From Candidatus Krumholzibacteriia bacterium (GTDB lineage: Bacteria > Krumholzibacteriota > Krumholzibacteriia > LZORAL124-64-63), in NCBI GenBank assembly GCA_016744705.1, contig JADGDU010000010.1, positions 85,812 to 149,811 of the forward strand: DNA of 64,000 nucleotides. Direction: 5' to 3'. The notes below the pieces were generated by a model. That model did no database searches and had not been told where the DNA came from. It saw only the letters and a list, made by a program, of their open reading frames with translations. Every line of letters starts with the position of its first letter. Position 1 is the first letter of the stretch. A program made the translations under genes and the position numbers. This document shows positions 34,383-42,153 of the stretch, piece after piece.

Positions 34383-36215
34383 GTGCCTTTAATGAAACAA
34401 TTTTCCCTTCTCATGGTGTTGGCATTGCTTTTAATGTTGGCACCTTTGACAACTCTTCAGGCTCAGGACGAGCTTCTTTCTGAAGAGGACGTTCCTTATG
34501 GAGTGGCCTCCAGTTGGCTCTATGGCCACTACCAGTTGGCTGATGGGAATATCGAAGAAGCCCTTCGTCATCTGCATTTCGCTTACCGCACTCATCCAGG
34601 TGTCCCTGAAATAGCCTGGGATTTCCAGGAAGCCCTCGTGGCAGGTAATTATTATAAAGATTCACGCGAAGTTTTAGACAAACTGGTGGATGAATATCCT
34701 GAAATCCCCATTTACCGTTTGCAAAGGTCTCATGTGCATCTCCAGATGGGGAATGAAAAGGATGCCCTGGCGGACTTACAGGAGCTTCGCCACCTGGGCC
34801 TGGAAAACCTGGATGTCGTTGTTGGGGAAGCCACCATTTTGGCGAGCATGGGCAAAGCCAACCGAGCTTTGGATGTATGCCGGGGTGGTTTGCAGAAATT
34901 TCCGGAAAGTGGCCCCCGCCTGTATTTGACCATGTCTGTAATTTTGGATCAGGAAGGGCGCCAATCTGAACTTCCTGAACTCCTTGATGAGGCGGTAAAG
35001 AACTACCCGGATTCTCCTCAGCTGCATGATATTCGCATGCGTGGTTTGCTGACCCTCGGTCGTGAAGATGAGGCCCTGGAAGCCGCTAAAGAAGCGGACA
35101 ATCATTTTAAAGCGATGGTTGATACTGAAGCGCAAAAGCCCAATGGACCTGATTCAGAAGAACCCGAAACCCCTGCCATCGTGAGCAACCCACCATTATT
35201 TGTGGTGGAATTGGCTGACATGTATACCCAGCAAGGCAAACACGATAAAGCCATCGCCATCCTGGATCCCATGTTCGAAGCGGGACAATTGGGTAAAGAG
35301 CCCAGTTTATGGTTGGCCCGTCTCCATGTGGGGACCAATGACGTAGAACGTGGCATGGAGATGGTGGATACGATTCTGGAGCGTTGGCCCACTTCCGGCC
35401 AGGCCTGGTTTATCAGGGGCCGGGGCCTTGAAAGTGAAGGTAAATCGGAAGAGGCCCTGGATAGTTATGCCAAGGGGGCCCGTTATGCCCCGGATGATCC
35501 CCAGGTTCGTCTGGCCTATGTCCGGGGAATGCTCCTGGCGTGGGAAAACGATTTTCAGGTAAAATCCAAATCCAAGGCTCAAATGGAAAAAGTGGCTATC
35601 ATGCGAGAGCAGGCTTTGGCCACCAAGGACTTGATCCCTGAGGCGGACGCAGAAGGCCAGCTTGTCATGGGGTACGCCTTACGCAGCGCTGGAGAATGGG
35701 AGTTTGCGGTGCAGGCCTTTGAAAAATCTGCCAAATTTCCCAACCTGACGATTCCCTCCACTCTTCAAATGAGTGTGTGTTATGACGAAATGGGGGATAT
35801 GGAAAATGCCCGGGCTGTGCTGACCGGTTTGATGGAGGAATATCCGGATGATCCAGAAGTGGCCAATTCCCTGGGATATTTCCTGGCTGAGAAAGGTGTG
35901 GATCTGGACTATGCTCATGAACTAATCAGTCTGGCCCTGGAGGCCAACCCAGGCACGGGTGCCTACCTGGATTCCATGGGCTGGGTCCTTTACCAGCAGG
36001 GCAAGAACGATGATGCTTTTGATTATATGATTAAAGCAGTGAATGTTCTTCCTGATGATCCCGTCATCCTGGAGCATTTGGGATTAGTTCTGATGGAAAT
36101 GGGCCAACATACTGAAGCCGAAGAGATGCTTCGCCGGGCCATGATTCTGGGGGGCGACAAAGATCGCCTCGAGGGACTTCTGAACAAAATGTCTGATAAG
36201 GTTGGCCAGGAGTGA
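34383..36215 (+). CDS. Secreted multi-TPR protein
   Basis: 610 residues. GTG 34383 lies 5 nt after GGAG; an ATG at 34392 gives a cleaner signal peptide start but poorer spacing. A signal peptide ends near TTLQAQDE. The rest is a series of helical repeats with tetratricopeptide spacing, for example GQAWFIRGRGLESEGKSEEALDSYAKGARYAPDDPQ, AYLDSMGWVLYQQGKNDDAFDYMIKAVNVLPDDP and VILEHLGLVLMEMGQHTEAEEMLRRAM. I count roughly ten to twelve units. Such proteins scaffold envelope or polysaccharide complexes. It overlaps the next gene by 4 nt, so they probably act together. Confidence 0.8.
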   Translation: MPLMKQFSLLMVLALLLMLAPLTTLQAQDELLSEEDVPYGVASSWLYGHYQLADGNIEEALRHLHFAYRTHPGVPEIAWDFQEALVAGNYYKDSREVLDKLVDEYPEIPIYRLQRSHVHLQMGNEKDALADLQELRHLGLENLDVVVGEATILASMGKANRALDVCRGGLQKFPESGPRLYLTMSVILDQEGRQSELPELLDEAVKNYPDSPQLHDIRMRGLLTLGREDEALEAAKEADNHFKAMVDTEAQKPNGPDSEEPETPAIVSNPPLFVVELADMYTQQGKHDKAIAILDPMFEAGQLGKEPSLWLARLHVGTNDVERGMEMVDTILERWPTSGQAWFIRGRGLESEGKSEEALDSYAKGARYAPDDPQVRLAYVRGMLLAWENDFQVKSKSKAQMEKVAIMREQALATKDLIPEADAEGQLVMGYALRSAGEWEFAVQAFEKSAKFPNLTIPSTLQMSVCYDEMGDMENARAVLTGLMEEYPDDPEVANSLGYFLAEKGVDLDYAHELISLALEANPGTGAYLDSMGWVLYQQGKNDDAFDYMIKAVNVLPDDPVILEHLGLVLMEMGQHTEAEEMLRRAMILGGDKDRLEGLLNKMSDKVGQE

Positions 36216-37006
36216 TTCCCTTAGGGAAAAATATCAGTTCCATTTTTCTCTGGTCGATTCTCCTTTTGACATGCTTGGGCCCGGCAGGAGCTGTTTCCGG
36301 TCAAGATCTCTCTTCCCCAGCGGAGAAAAATCTATATTTTGCCAGTTGGGAGGGGAATTTCCTCTCTTGGCACCGCCAGGGCGTGGCCACCTGGGTTCAC
36401 GATGCTGAGGGCAATTTACGTTTTGAACTTATGCTTGGGGATGATGGCGTTTTTCCCGGAAATTTGTACAAAATATTGGATTGGAACGGACCCCAGGGCT
36501 GGACAGTAATTTCGGTAGAATCAGGTGGCGGAACTTTCAGCCGCTGGAATGAACAGTGGCAGGAGTTGCCAGATGCCCTGGATACGTGGCTGCGTGTCTT
36601 GGTGGCTGAATCGGTTGGAGGACTGAAATTGCCATCATCGGTGCGGGATATTAGCCCTCAAGGTCGCTCTCTATGTTTGCCATTTTTTGCAAACGCCCAA
36701 AACCGAGTGGACGTCAAACGCTTGCAACTGCCAGGACTGAATGACCATGATGCTGCAAAATTGAGGGAAGAGCCTACCTCTTTCCGACAGCAACAATCCT
36801 GGCGGGGACGCGGGAGGGGTGGGCGCGAGGCCGTTCTGAGTATTGCTGGGCCCCTTCCTGATGGTGAAGGCTTCCGCATCACTTCATCGCACCGTCCAGG
36901 CTCCTTGCATCTCTTTTATCCCCGGACTATCAAAGCAGAATTCCAATCGGAAGAGGTGTTTTTACCATGGTGGCCTCTTTCGGAAATACTCCAGTTGAAA
37001 ATTTGA
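36212..37006 (+). CDS. Secreted protein of unknown function, partner of the TPR protein
   Basis: 264 residues from GTG 36212, overlapping the TPR gene stop. A signal peptide ends near GAVSGQ. The body is beta-rich with alternating aromatic residues (WEGNFLSWHRQGVATWVHDAEGNLRFELML). A low-complexity basic patch, WRGRGRGGRE, is near residue 207. The position after a TPR gene and the fold impression (a curved beta half-barrel) would fit a LolB/DUF4292-like lipoprotein carrier, but there is no lipobox. I do not recognise a named family. Confidence 0.6.
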   Translation: MIPLGKNISSIFLWSILLLTCLGPAGAVSGQDLSSPAEKNLYFASWEGNFLSWHRQGVATWVHDAEGNLRFELMLGDDGVFPGNLYKILDWNGPQGWTVISVESGGGTFSRWNEQWQELPDALDTWLRVLVAESVGGLKLPSSVRDISPQGRSLCLPFFANAQNRVDVKRLQLPGLNDHDAAKLREEPTSFRQQQSWRGRGRGGREAVLSIAGPLPDGEGFRITSSHRPGSLHLFYPRTIKAEFQSEEVFLPWWPLSEILQLKI

Positions 37007-37014
37007 TAAAAAGG

Positions 37015-37044
37015 GGAACTTGTGCAAGCCATTCCGGTTCATAA
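37015..37044 (+). promoter_or_regulatory. Candidate ECF-type autoregulatory promoter
   Basis: GGAACTT followed 16 nt later by TTCATAA, about 43 nt before the ECF sigma gene. GGAACTT is the classic -35 of RpoE-like sigma factors, which usually transcribe their own gene. Confidence 0.5.
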
Positions 37045-37086
37045 CACCTGCGGTTCCGTCTGTCAGGAAGCAAAAAGGAGAAACCG

Positions 37087-37785
37087 GTGAACCTATCGCG
37101 AGATGAACAATTCCCTGTGAGCCCGGCATCAGCCAGGGTTGATCTCAGAGATATCCGCGACGAAGACCTCATCGTGCAAGTTCAGCAGGGTCAGCGAAAG
37201 GCCTACGATGAACTGGTGTCCCGTTATAAGGGTCGCCTCTTCAGTTTTATTCTGCGGATGGTCAAAGATCCGGATCTGGCCGAAGAGCTTACTCAAGAGA
37301 CCTTGATCCGAGTTTATATCCATGCGGCTAAATACCGGGAAATAGCCCGGTTCTCCACTTGGGTCTTCACCATCGCCACGAATTTGGTGCGCAATAAAAT
37401 GCGCCAACGGTCGAGGCGACCTTGGACCATCAGCTTGAATCCCGCTCCGGACGAGGACGAAATGCCCGTCGATCCGGCTGACGAAAGAGCTGATGCCTCG
37501 GAAGAAGTGCACCGGGCGGAATTGGCCGAATTGATTAATGAAGCCACCAGCAAAATACCGGAAAAGTATCGCATACCTTTCCTTTTGCGTGAGGTGGATC
37601 AACTTAGCTATGAAGAAATACAACAGGTTACGGGGCTCAAGTTGGGAACAGTGCGTTCCCGCATCAACCGGGCAAGGAATCGTTTTCGGCAGCTGATCAA
37701 ACCCATGCTGCGCAACGAAACCCTGCTTTTGGAACTGGAGCAAATTGAAGCCCGGGCCGCTGAACGAGACAACCGTGAGCATTGA
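37087..37785 (+). CDS. ECF-family RNA polymerase sigma factor
   Basis: 232 residues from GTG 37087 behind AAAGGAG. Region 2 (about 35-100) includes YDELVSRYKGRLFSFILRMVKDPDLAEELTQETLIRVYIHA and region 2.4 FSTWVFTIATNLVRNKMRQ. Region 4 (about 145-200) includes IPEKYRIPFLLREVDQLSYEEIQQVTGLKLGTVRSRINRAR. An acidic linker joins them. The anti-sigma gene starts 17 nt downstream. It is most similar to RpoE-type envelope-stress sigmas. Confidence 0.9.
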   Translation: MNLSRDEQFPVSPASARVDLRDIRDEDLIVQVQQGQRKAYDELVSRYKGRLFSFILRMVKDPDLAEELTQETLIRVYIHAAKYREIARFSTWVFTIATNLVRNKMRQRSRRPWTISLNPAPDEDEMPVDPADERADASEEVHRAELAELINEATSKIPEKYRIPFLLREVDQLSYEEIQQVTGLKLGTVRSRINRARNRFRQLIKPMLRNETLLLELEQIEARAAERDNREH

Positions 37786-37802
37786 GCCCTTGGAGGAAGA
37801 TA

Positions 37803-38489
37803 ATGCGTTGCAATAAAGCACAGGAGTATTTGGGACTGGATCTGGATGGAGTGTTACCTCCGGATGCCACAGTTCAACTGACATCGCACCTTGATGGGTG
37901 CAGCGAATGTCGGGAGTTCCGTGAAGATCTCCTGATGGGGCAGCGCATTCTCAAAGCAACTGAACCTGAGTTGCCCGAGAATTTTGACTGGAAGCTGCAA
38001 TTGAGATTGAACCAGGCTCTCAAGGAGACCGCTGGAGAAGTCTCTTATCCCTGGGAAGAGAAGACAGTAGACCGTCTGCGTTGGCTGCGGAACTTTGGCA
38101 GTGCTGCTGCCGTGGGCATGGCCGCCGTACTGGCCCTGGCCATTTTCACTGGTCCTTCCAATCAAAATCCCATGCCCGCAGCCTACGAACAGTCGGTGTC
38201 CTTTCAGGGAAGTGATCGCCTACCCATCCAACAGAAATATGATTTTGGCACTGGCTTGACTCGTCAAGTCAGCGGCGGGTCCCCACTGATCAGGCCCACC
38301 AGCAATTCCCGTAGCCTGGACAAGGGTTGGTCGGGAGAACAAATGGAAGATGCCCTTACCATCCAGTCGCTGCGTGAAAAGAACCGCCGACTGAGCACTA
38401 TGCTCTATCAATCCCAATGCCAGAACAGCTGGATGCGGGCTCGACTTGACACCAACCTAGGCAGTGCGCTAAATCTAGAGGATAAGTAG
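37803..38489 (+). CDS. Zinc-finger anti-sigma factor
   Basis: 228 residues from ATG 37803, 4 nt after GGAGGAAGA. The N-terminal ZAS motif has His and two Cys in SHLDGCSECREF (about residues 28-39), plus an upstream Cys3. A transmembrane helix lies at about 98-117 (AAAVGMAAVLALAIFTG). A periplasmic tail ends in a coiled-coil-like stretch. It should hold the upstream sigma at the membrane until an envelope signal triggers release. Confidence 0.83.
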   Translation: MRCNKAQEYLGLDLDGVLPPDATVQLTSHLDGCSECREFREDLLMGQRILKATEPELPENFDWKLQLRLNQALKETAGEVSYPWEEKTVDRLRWLRNFGSAAAVGMAAVLALAIFTGPSNQNPMPAAYEQSVSFQGSDRLPIQQKYDFGTGLTRQVSGGSPLIRPTSNSRSLDKGWSGEQMEDALTIQSLREKNRRLSTMLYQSQCQNSWMRARLDTNLGSALNLEDK

Positions 38490-38522
38490 CGTTTGATCCT
38501 ATCCTAATCTGGGAGTGATGCC

Positions 38523-39554
38523 TTGAAGCGTATTTCGCTGGTCGTAGTGCTGATGGCCTTGTTGGCGTCTTTAGGGTGCGGTTTTGATAAAGAAAAAGGT
38601 ATCCTTATGGCCGCCGGATCTTATGGAGATCTGGCGGTTGTCGTTTCCGATAGGAACCTTGAGCCACTTGCCGCCCGGTTTGTGGCCGGGTTGAACCTAA
38701 AAAAAACCTTCATCATCAAAGAAGAGGGCCTCTTCAATCCCGATATTTTTCTCCCCAACCAGCTGGATATGGGCAAAGGGTACAAAAATGCCATTTTACT
38801 GGTGCGCATTGGAGATGGCGGCCCGGTTGAGAAAATTGTCCGCAAAAAGTTAAGTGATGAAACCTGGGCCAGATTGGCCACAGGTGCCGGGGGAATGGTC
38901 CAGCTCAATGACCCTTGGGCTACTTATCAAACTGTCCTGGTGGTGGCTTCTCAGGACCGAAATAGCTTAAGCAGTCTTTTGCGCAACAAAACCGACAAAA
39001 TCCGTGATCTCCTGGAAGAAAGCAGCCGCCAACGCATCTTGCGCCGCAACCGATATAACGGCTTGGACACCAGCCTGATGAATGCCTATCGGGAGCGTTT
39101 CGGTTTTTCTCTGGAAATCCCCAAAGAGTTTGTACAGAACCAATTCCAACCCAAGGGGTTTCCTGGCTTGGAACTCCTCAAGCAATCTCCTTCTCGAGGC
39201 ATCAGCATCAGTTGGATGCAAACAGAAGATGTGGATTGGTTGATGGAGCAGCGCAGTGCCCTGCAACTCATGAGGCAGGAAATGGGGGACAAGCTGCATT
39301 CTGAAGAGATAATCCCCGAAAGCCTGGTTTGGGAAAATACCGAACTCGGGAAAATGGAAGTGCTGAAATTGGAAGGTGCCTGGACTAGCAAACGTTTTGC
39401 CGGTGGTGGCGCCTTTTGGTGTTATTTCATTCCTGACCCAGTGAACAACCGGGTGATATGTTTGGATTTACTTGTTTACGGCCCTGGGTTGGATAAAATG
39501 CCCATGTTCCGTAATCTGGCAGCCATAGCCTCCAGTTTCACTTTTCAACAGTAA
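38523..39554 (+). CDS. Lipoprotein, possible DUF4837 family
   Basis: 343 residues from TTG 38523 behind GGGAGTGA. The lipobox LASLGC (Cys about residue 19) marks a lipoprotein. The first half (SYGDLAVVVSDRNLEPLAARF) and second half (RFGFSLEIPKEF...SISWMQTEDVDW) resemble DUF4837, a family known mainly from Bacteroidota. Family assignment is from memory of pattern only. Placement behind the sigma/anti-sigma pair suggests an envelope-stress target. Confidence 0.6.
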   Translation: MKRISLVVVLMALLASLGCGFDKEKGILMAAGSYGDLAVVVSDRNLEPLAARFVAGLNLKKTFIIKEEGLFNPDIFLPNQLDMGKGYKNAILLVRIGDGGPVEKIVRKKLSDETWARLATGAGGMVQLNDPWATYQTVLVVASQDRNSLSSLLRNKTDKIRDLLEESSRQRILRRNRYNGLDTSLMNAYRERFGFSLEIPKEFVQNQFQPKGFPGLELLKQSPSRGISISWMQTEDVDWLMEQRSALQLMRQEMGDKLHSEEIIPESLVWENTELGKMEVLKLEGAWTSKRFAGGGAFWCYFIPDPVNNRVICLDLLVYGPGLDKMPMFRNLAAIASSFTFQQ

Positions 39555-39565
39555 TGGAAGCGACC

Positions 39566-40354
39566 ATGCCCCAACCCAAGATTTTGATACTGCTGGCCAT
39601 CCTCATGGTTGGATTGGTATGCGCTGACACGGCTTTAGCCCAGCAAAGAAGCGATACAGGTCGCCACAAGCCTGTGTCTGCTGTGGTGGAAGCTGAGCCC
39701 GAATTTGAAACCATCAGCGAAGCCGATGTAGGGTCTTGGGTTTTTGAAGTCAATGGCGGTTTGATGGGCGGGGGAGATCTATTCAATGCCCGACATACTT
39801 CCGGCGATACCATCGCCTGGGTTCCCGAAGGACAGGGAGATTGGGTTTCGCAACGCATCCGGGTGGGGTTGGAAAACAGCTTTGGCATGGGGTTGCAGGT
39901 CCAGCGTCGTATGGGGAAATGGTACTCCCTACGCGCTGGAGTGAGTTATTCCCGCATGGACATGAATGCCGAAGCGCCAGTTGGGGAGTCGGCTCAAGTT
40001 TTTCTTTATGATCAGGCCGATTTGTTGATTCTCTCTGCGGGAGCTGAGGTCCGTCTCACCACTTTGACGGAGTCTTATCCTTATGTGACGGGGGAGGTGG
40101 TCTACTTGGATCTGGCGCCTGATAACAGTGCATTCCTTTCTCAGAGCAACCTTGGTGGACGGGTGGGGTTTGGTTATCACCATCAGTTTGATCCGGCCTG
40201 GGCTTTTAATCTGGAAATTGGCCTAACCAGATCGGCTTTATCCTCCATCTATTTTCCAACACCTCCTACTGCAGAACCTGAAAATATTGAATACGAAAAC
40301 GAAAGTCATTTGTCAACATTTGAAGCTAAGTTTGGGATTCGTCTGAAAATTTGA
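39566..40354 (+). CDS. Predicted outer-membrane beta-barrel protein
   Basis: 262 residues from ATG 39566 (a GGAAG site is 6 nt upstream; an ATG at 39554 overlaps the previous stop). A signal peptide ends near DTALAQQ. From about residue 55 on, alternating aromatic/aliphatic strands (GMGLQVQRRMGKWYSLRAGVSYSRMDM, AWAFNLEIGLTRSAL) end in FGIRLKI, like an outer-membrane barrel of eight strands. Specific function is unknown. It is probably in the same transcript as the lipoprotein. Confidence 0.65.
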   Translation: MPQPKILILLAILMVGLVCADTALAQQRSDTGRHKPVSAVVEAEPEFETISEADVGSWVFEVNGGLMGGGDLFNARHTSGDTIAWVPEGQGDWVSQRIRVGLENSFGMGLQVQRRMGKWYSLRAGVSYSRMDMNAEAPVGESAQVFLYDQADLLILSAGAEVRLTTLTESYPYVTGEVVYLDLAPDNSAFLSQSNLGGRVGFGYHHQFDPAWAFNLEIGLTRSALSSIYFPTPPTAEPENIEYENESHLSTFEAKFGIRLKI

Positions 40355-40506
40355 TGACAGGGGCTCTTTTGTGCCAGAAAATTGATCGATTTTAACTTGA
40401 AATTTGTTTTTATTTCCGATTTTACCGTTTCTGAACTATATTGATTGGTCTTGTTTAGTAAATCTCTCGTCCCCAATTTGTCTTAAAATGTTCAGGGGTG
40501 TATTTC

Positions 40507-41343
40507 ATGAGCAATGTCATTGCAGTTGTCAATCATAAGGGCGGAACCGGCAAAACCACCACGGCCATCAATCTGGCTGCGGGATTGACGCGTTACAGCG
40601 ACATCACCTCTTCCTGTTTGATCATTGATATGGATCCTCACGGCAGTGCCACCAGCACTCTGTTGGGCAAGATGGACGGCGCGCCGCCAGCCCGTAGCAT
40701 CTTTGATGTCATGCGCCGGGCTATCACGCCTCAGGATGGCATCACTTCCACCATTTATGATGAAAATATCGATATTCTGCCTGCTAATCCTTCATTGGAG
40801 AGCATGTCAAAAACACAGATTAACGATCGCTTGTCTAAAGTGGTCCAGAGTCTGTCCACATCTTACGGCTGGATCATCATTGATACGCCACCAAACCTGG
40901 GAGTATTGACACAAAATGCTCTGGTGGCTGCTGATTATGCTTTGATTCCCACCCAGTGCAGTGGTTTGGCCATTCCGACCCTGCACCAGATGAAGGCCAT
41001 GATTGAGAAGATTCAGGAACGTCAAAATGTTTGGCTTCAGGTCATGGGTGTCTTGTTGACCCAGAAAGACGGCCGTACTCCCTTGCTGAAAAATATTCGC
41101 CGGGAATTGAGCCAGATTTATCCTGCGGCCGATGTCTTCAAGACCGTCATCACCAACAATATCAAAATTGAAGAAGCTCCTTCCAACAGCCAGAGCATTT
41201 ATGCTTATGACAGCGGCTGCCTTGGTGCCTCTCTTTACAGAGATTGGATCAAGAAAGAATTCTTGAAGAAACACGCCAAGCTGGAAAAGCTGAAGGTTGA
41301 AAAACGTGAAGCTTTGGAAATCAGTAAGGAAATGGAAGGATAA
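40507..41343 (+). CDS. ParA/Soj-family ATPase, orphan
   Basis: 278 residues from ATG 40507 (SNVIAVVNHKGGTGKTTTAINLAAG); a GTG at 40498 is also in frame. It has the deviant Walker A KGGTGKTT, Walker A' IIDTPPNLG and Walker B IDMDPHG. ParA proteins move DNA or protein cargo on the nucleoid. No parB or parS-like repeats lie next to it, so it is unlikely to be the chromosomal partition pair. A C-terminal Lys/Glu-rich helix (about 245-278) is unusual for Soj and might bind a partner. Confidence 0.85.
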   Translation: MSNVIAVVNHKGGTGKTTTAINLAAGLTRYSDITSSCLIIDMDPHGSATSTLLGKMDGAPPARSIFDVMRRAITPQDGITSTIYDENIDILPANPSLESMSKTQINDRLSKVVQSLSTSYGWIIIDTPPNLGVLTQNALVAADYALIPTQCSGLAIPTLHQMKAMIEKIQERQNVWLQVMGVLLTQKDGRTPLLKNIRRELSQIYPAADVFKTVITNNIKIEEAPSNSQSIYAYDSGCLGASLYRDWIKKEFLKKHAKLEKLKVEKREALEISKEMEG

Positions 41344-41380
41344 GCCGGAAGCATTCGGTTTGATTTCTGTTTTAGGTGCA

Positions 41381-41424
41381 CAATAAGAAGCGCGAGCGTT
41401 GGTCAACGCTCGCGCTTCTTATTG
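41381..41424. terminator. Bidirectional terminator between parA and the hydrolase gene
   Basis: A perfect 20-bp inverted repeat with a GGTC loop. The outer CAATAAGAAG/CTTCTTATTG arms give A- and T-rich flanks on both strands. It ends the converging parA and minus-strand hydrolase transcripts. Confidence 0.88.
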
Positions 41425-41442
41425 TGTCATTGTGATGGCCAG

Positions 41443-42078
41443 TTAATCCCGGACAAAGGGATTGCTGGCTCGTTCACGGCCCACAGTGGTGTCTGGACCA
41501 TGCCCAGATACAACGATGGTCTCATCATCCAGAGTGTAGATTTTCTCTCGGATGCTTTTTTCCAGGGTTGGGAAATGTCCACCTGGCAAATCAGTGCGTC
41601 CCACGGAACCAGCAAAAAGACAATCGCCCACCAGAGCGTAGCCGGGAATGCGGAACATCAATTGACCAGGCGAGTGGCCGGGAACATGGGTGATGCTGAT
41701 TTTCTCCCCGGCAAAATCGACGGTGCCGCCATCTTCCAGATCCGTTTGATAATTGGGAAAGGGGGTGACGGGCAAACCGTAACCAGCCTGGGCCTGCTGC
41801 ATGACTTCAATAACCGGCTTATCCTCAGCGTGGCAGCGCAAGGGCAGATCATGCACCTTCTGGATGGCTGCTGCCCCTTCAATATGGTCAAAGTGGCCGT
41901 GAGTGGCGAGCAGGGCCGTCAACCGGCAGCCTGATTCCTCAATCAACCGCAAGAGACGCTCCGGATCTCCACCAGGATCAATGAGAATAGCTTCGGGACC
42001 CTCTGGCCCATCTGCACTCAGAATGATCGAATTCATTTGCAAGGGTCCCACCGGGACCACGGAAACATTGATTTGCAT
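41443..42078 (-). CDS. Metallo-beta-lactamase-fold hydrolase (glyoxalase II-like)
   Basis: 211 residues on the minus strand with GGGAGG before the ATG. The metal motif is THGHFDHIEGA, with later ligands in HVPGHSPGQLMF and GDCLFAGSVGRTDLPGG. The C-terminal SGHGPDTTVGRERASNPF is typical of the YcbL subgroup of hydroxyacylglutathione-hydrolase-like enzymes. The substrate is not assigned. The gene lies downstream of the inositol-phosphate synthase gene, separated by a terminator. Confidence 0.85.
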   Translation of the reverse strand: MQINVSVVPVGPLQMNSIILSADGPEGPEAILIDPGGDPERLLRLIEESGCRLTALLATHGHFDHIEGAAAIQKVHDLPLRCHAEDKPVIEVMQQAQAGYGLPVTPFPNYQTDLEDGGTVDFAGEKISITHVPGHSPGQLMFRIPGYALVGDCLFAGSVGRTDLPGGHFPTLEKSIREKIYTLDDETIVVSGHGPDTTVGRERASNPFVRD

Positions 42079-42091
42079 ACTGCCTCCCCAT

Positions 42092-42130
42092 TAAAAAAAT
42101 CGGCCGACCCCGTGAAAACAGGGCCGGCCT
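42092..42130 (-). terminator. Terminator of the inositol-phosphate synthase gene
   Basis: On the minus strand, GGCCGGCCCTG...CGGGGTCGGCC forms an imperfect GC-rich stem followed by seven Ts. It lies just after the stop of the 42154-43458 gene. Confidence 0.78.
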
Positions 42131-42153
42131 GGAAAATCACCCGATACCAGGTT

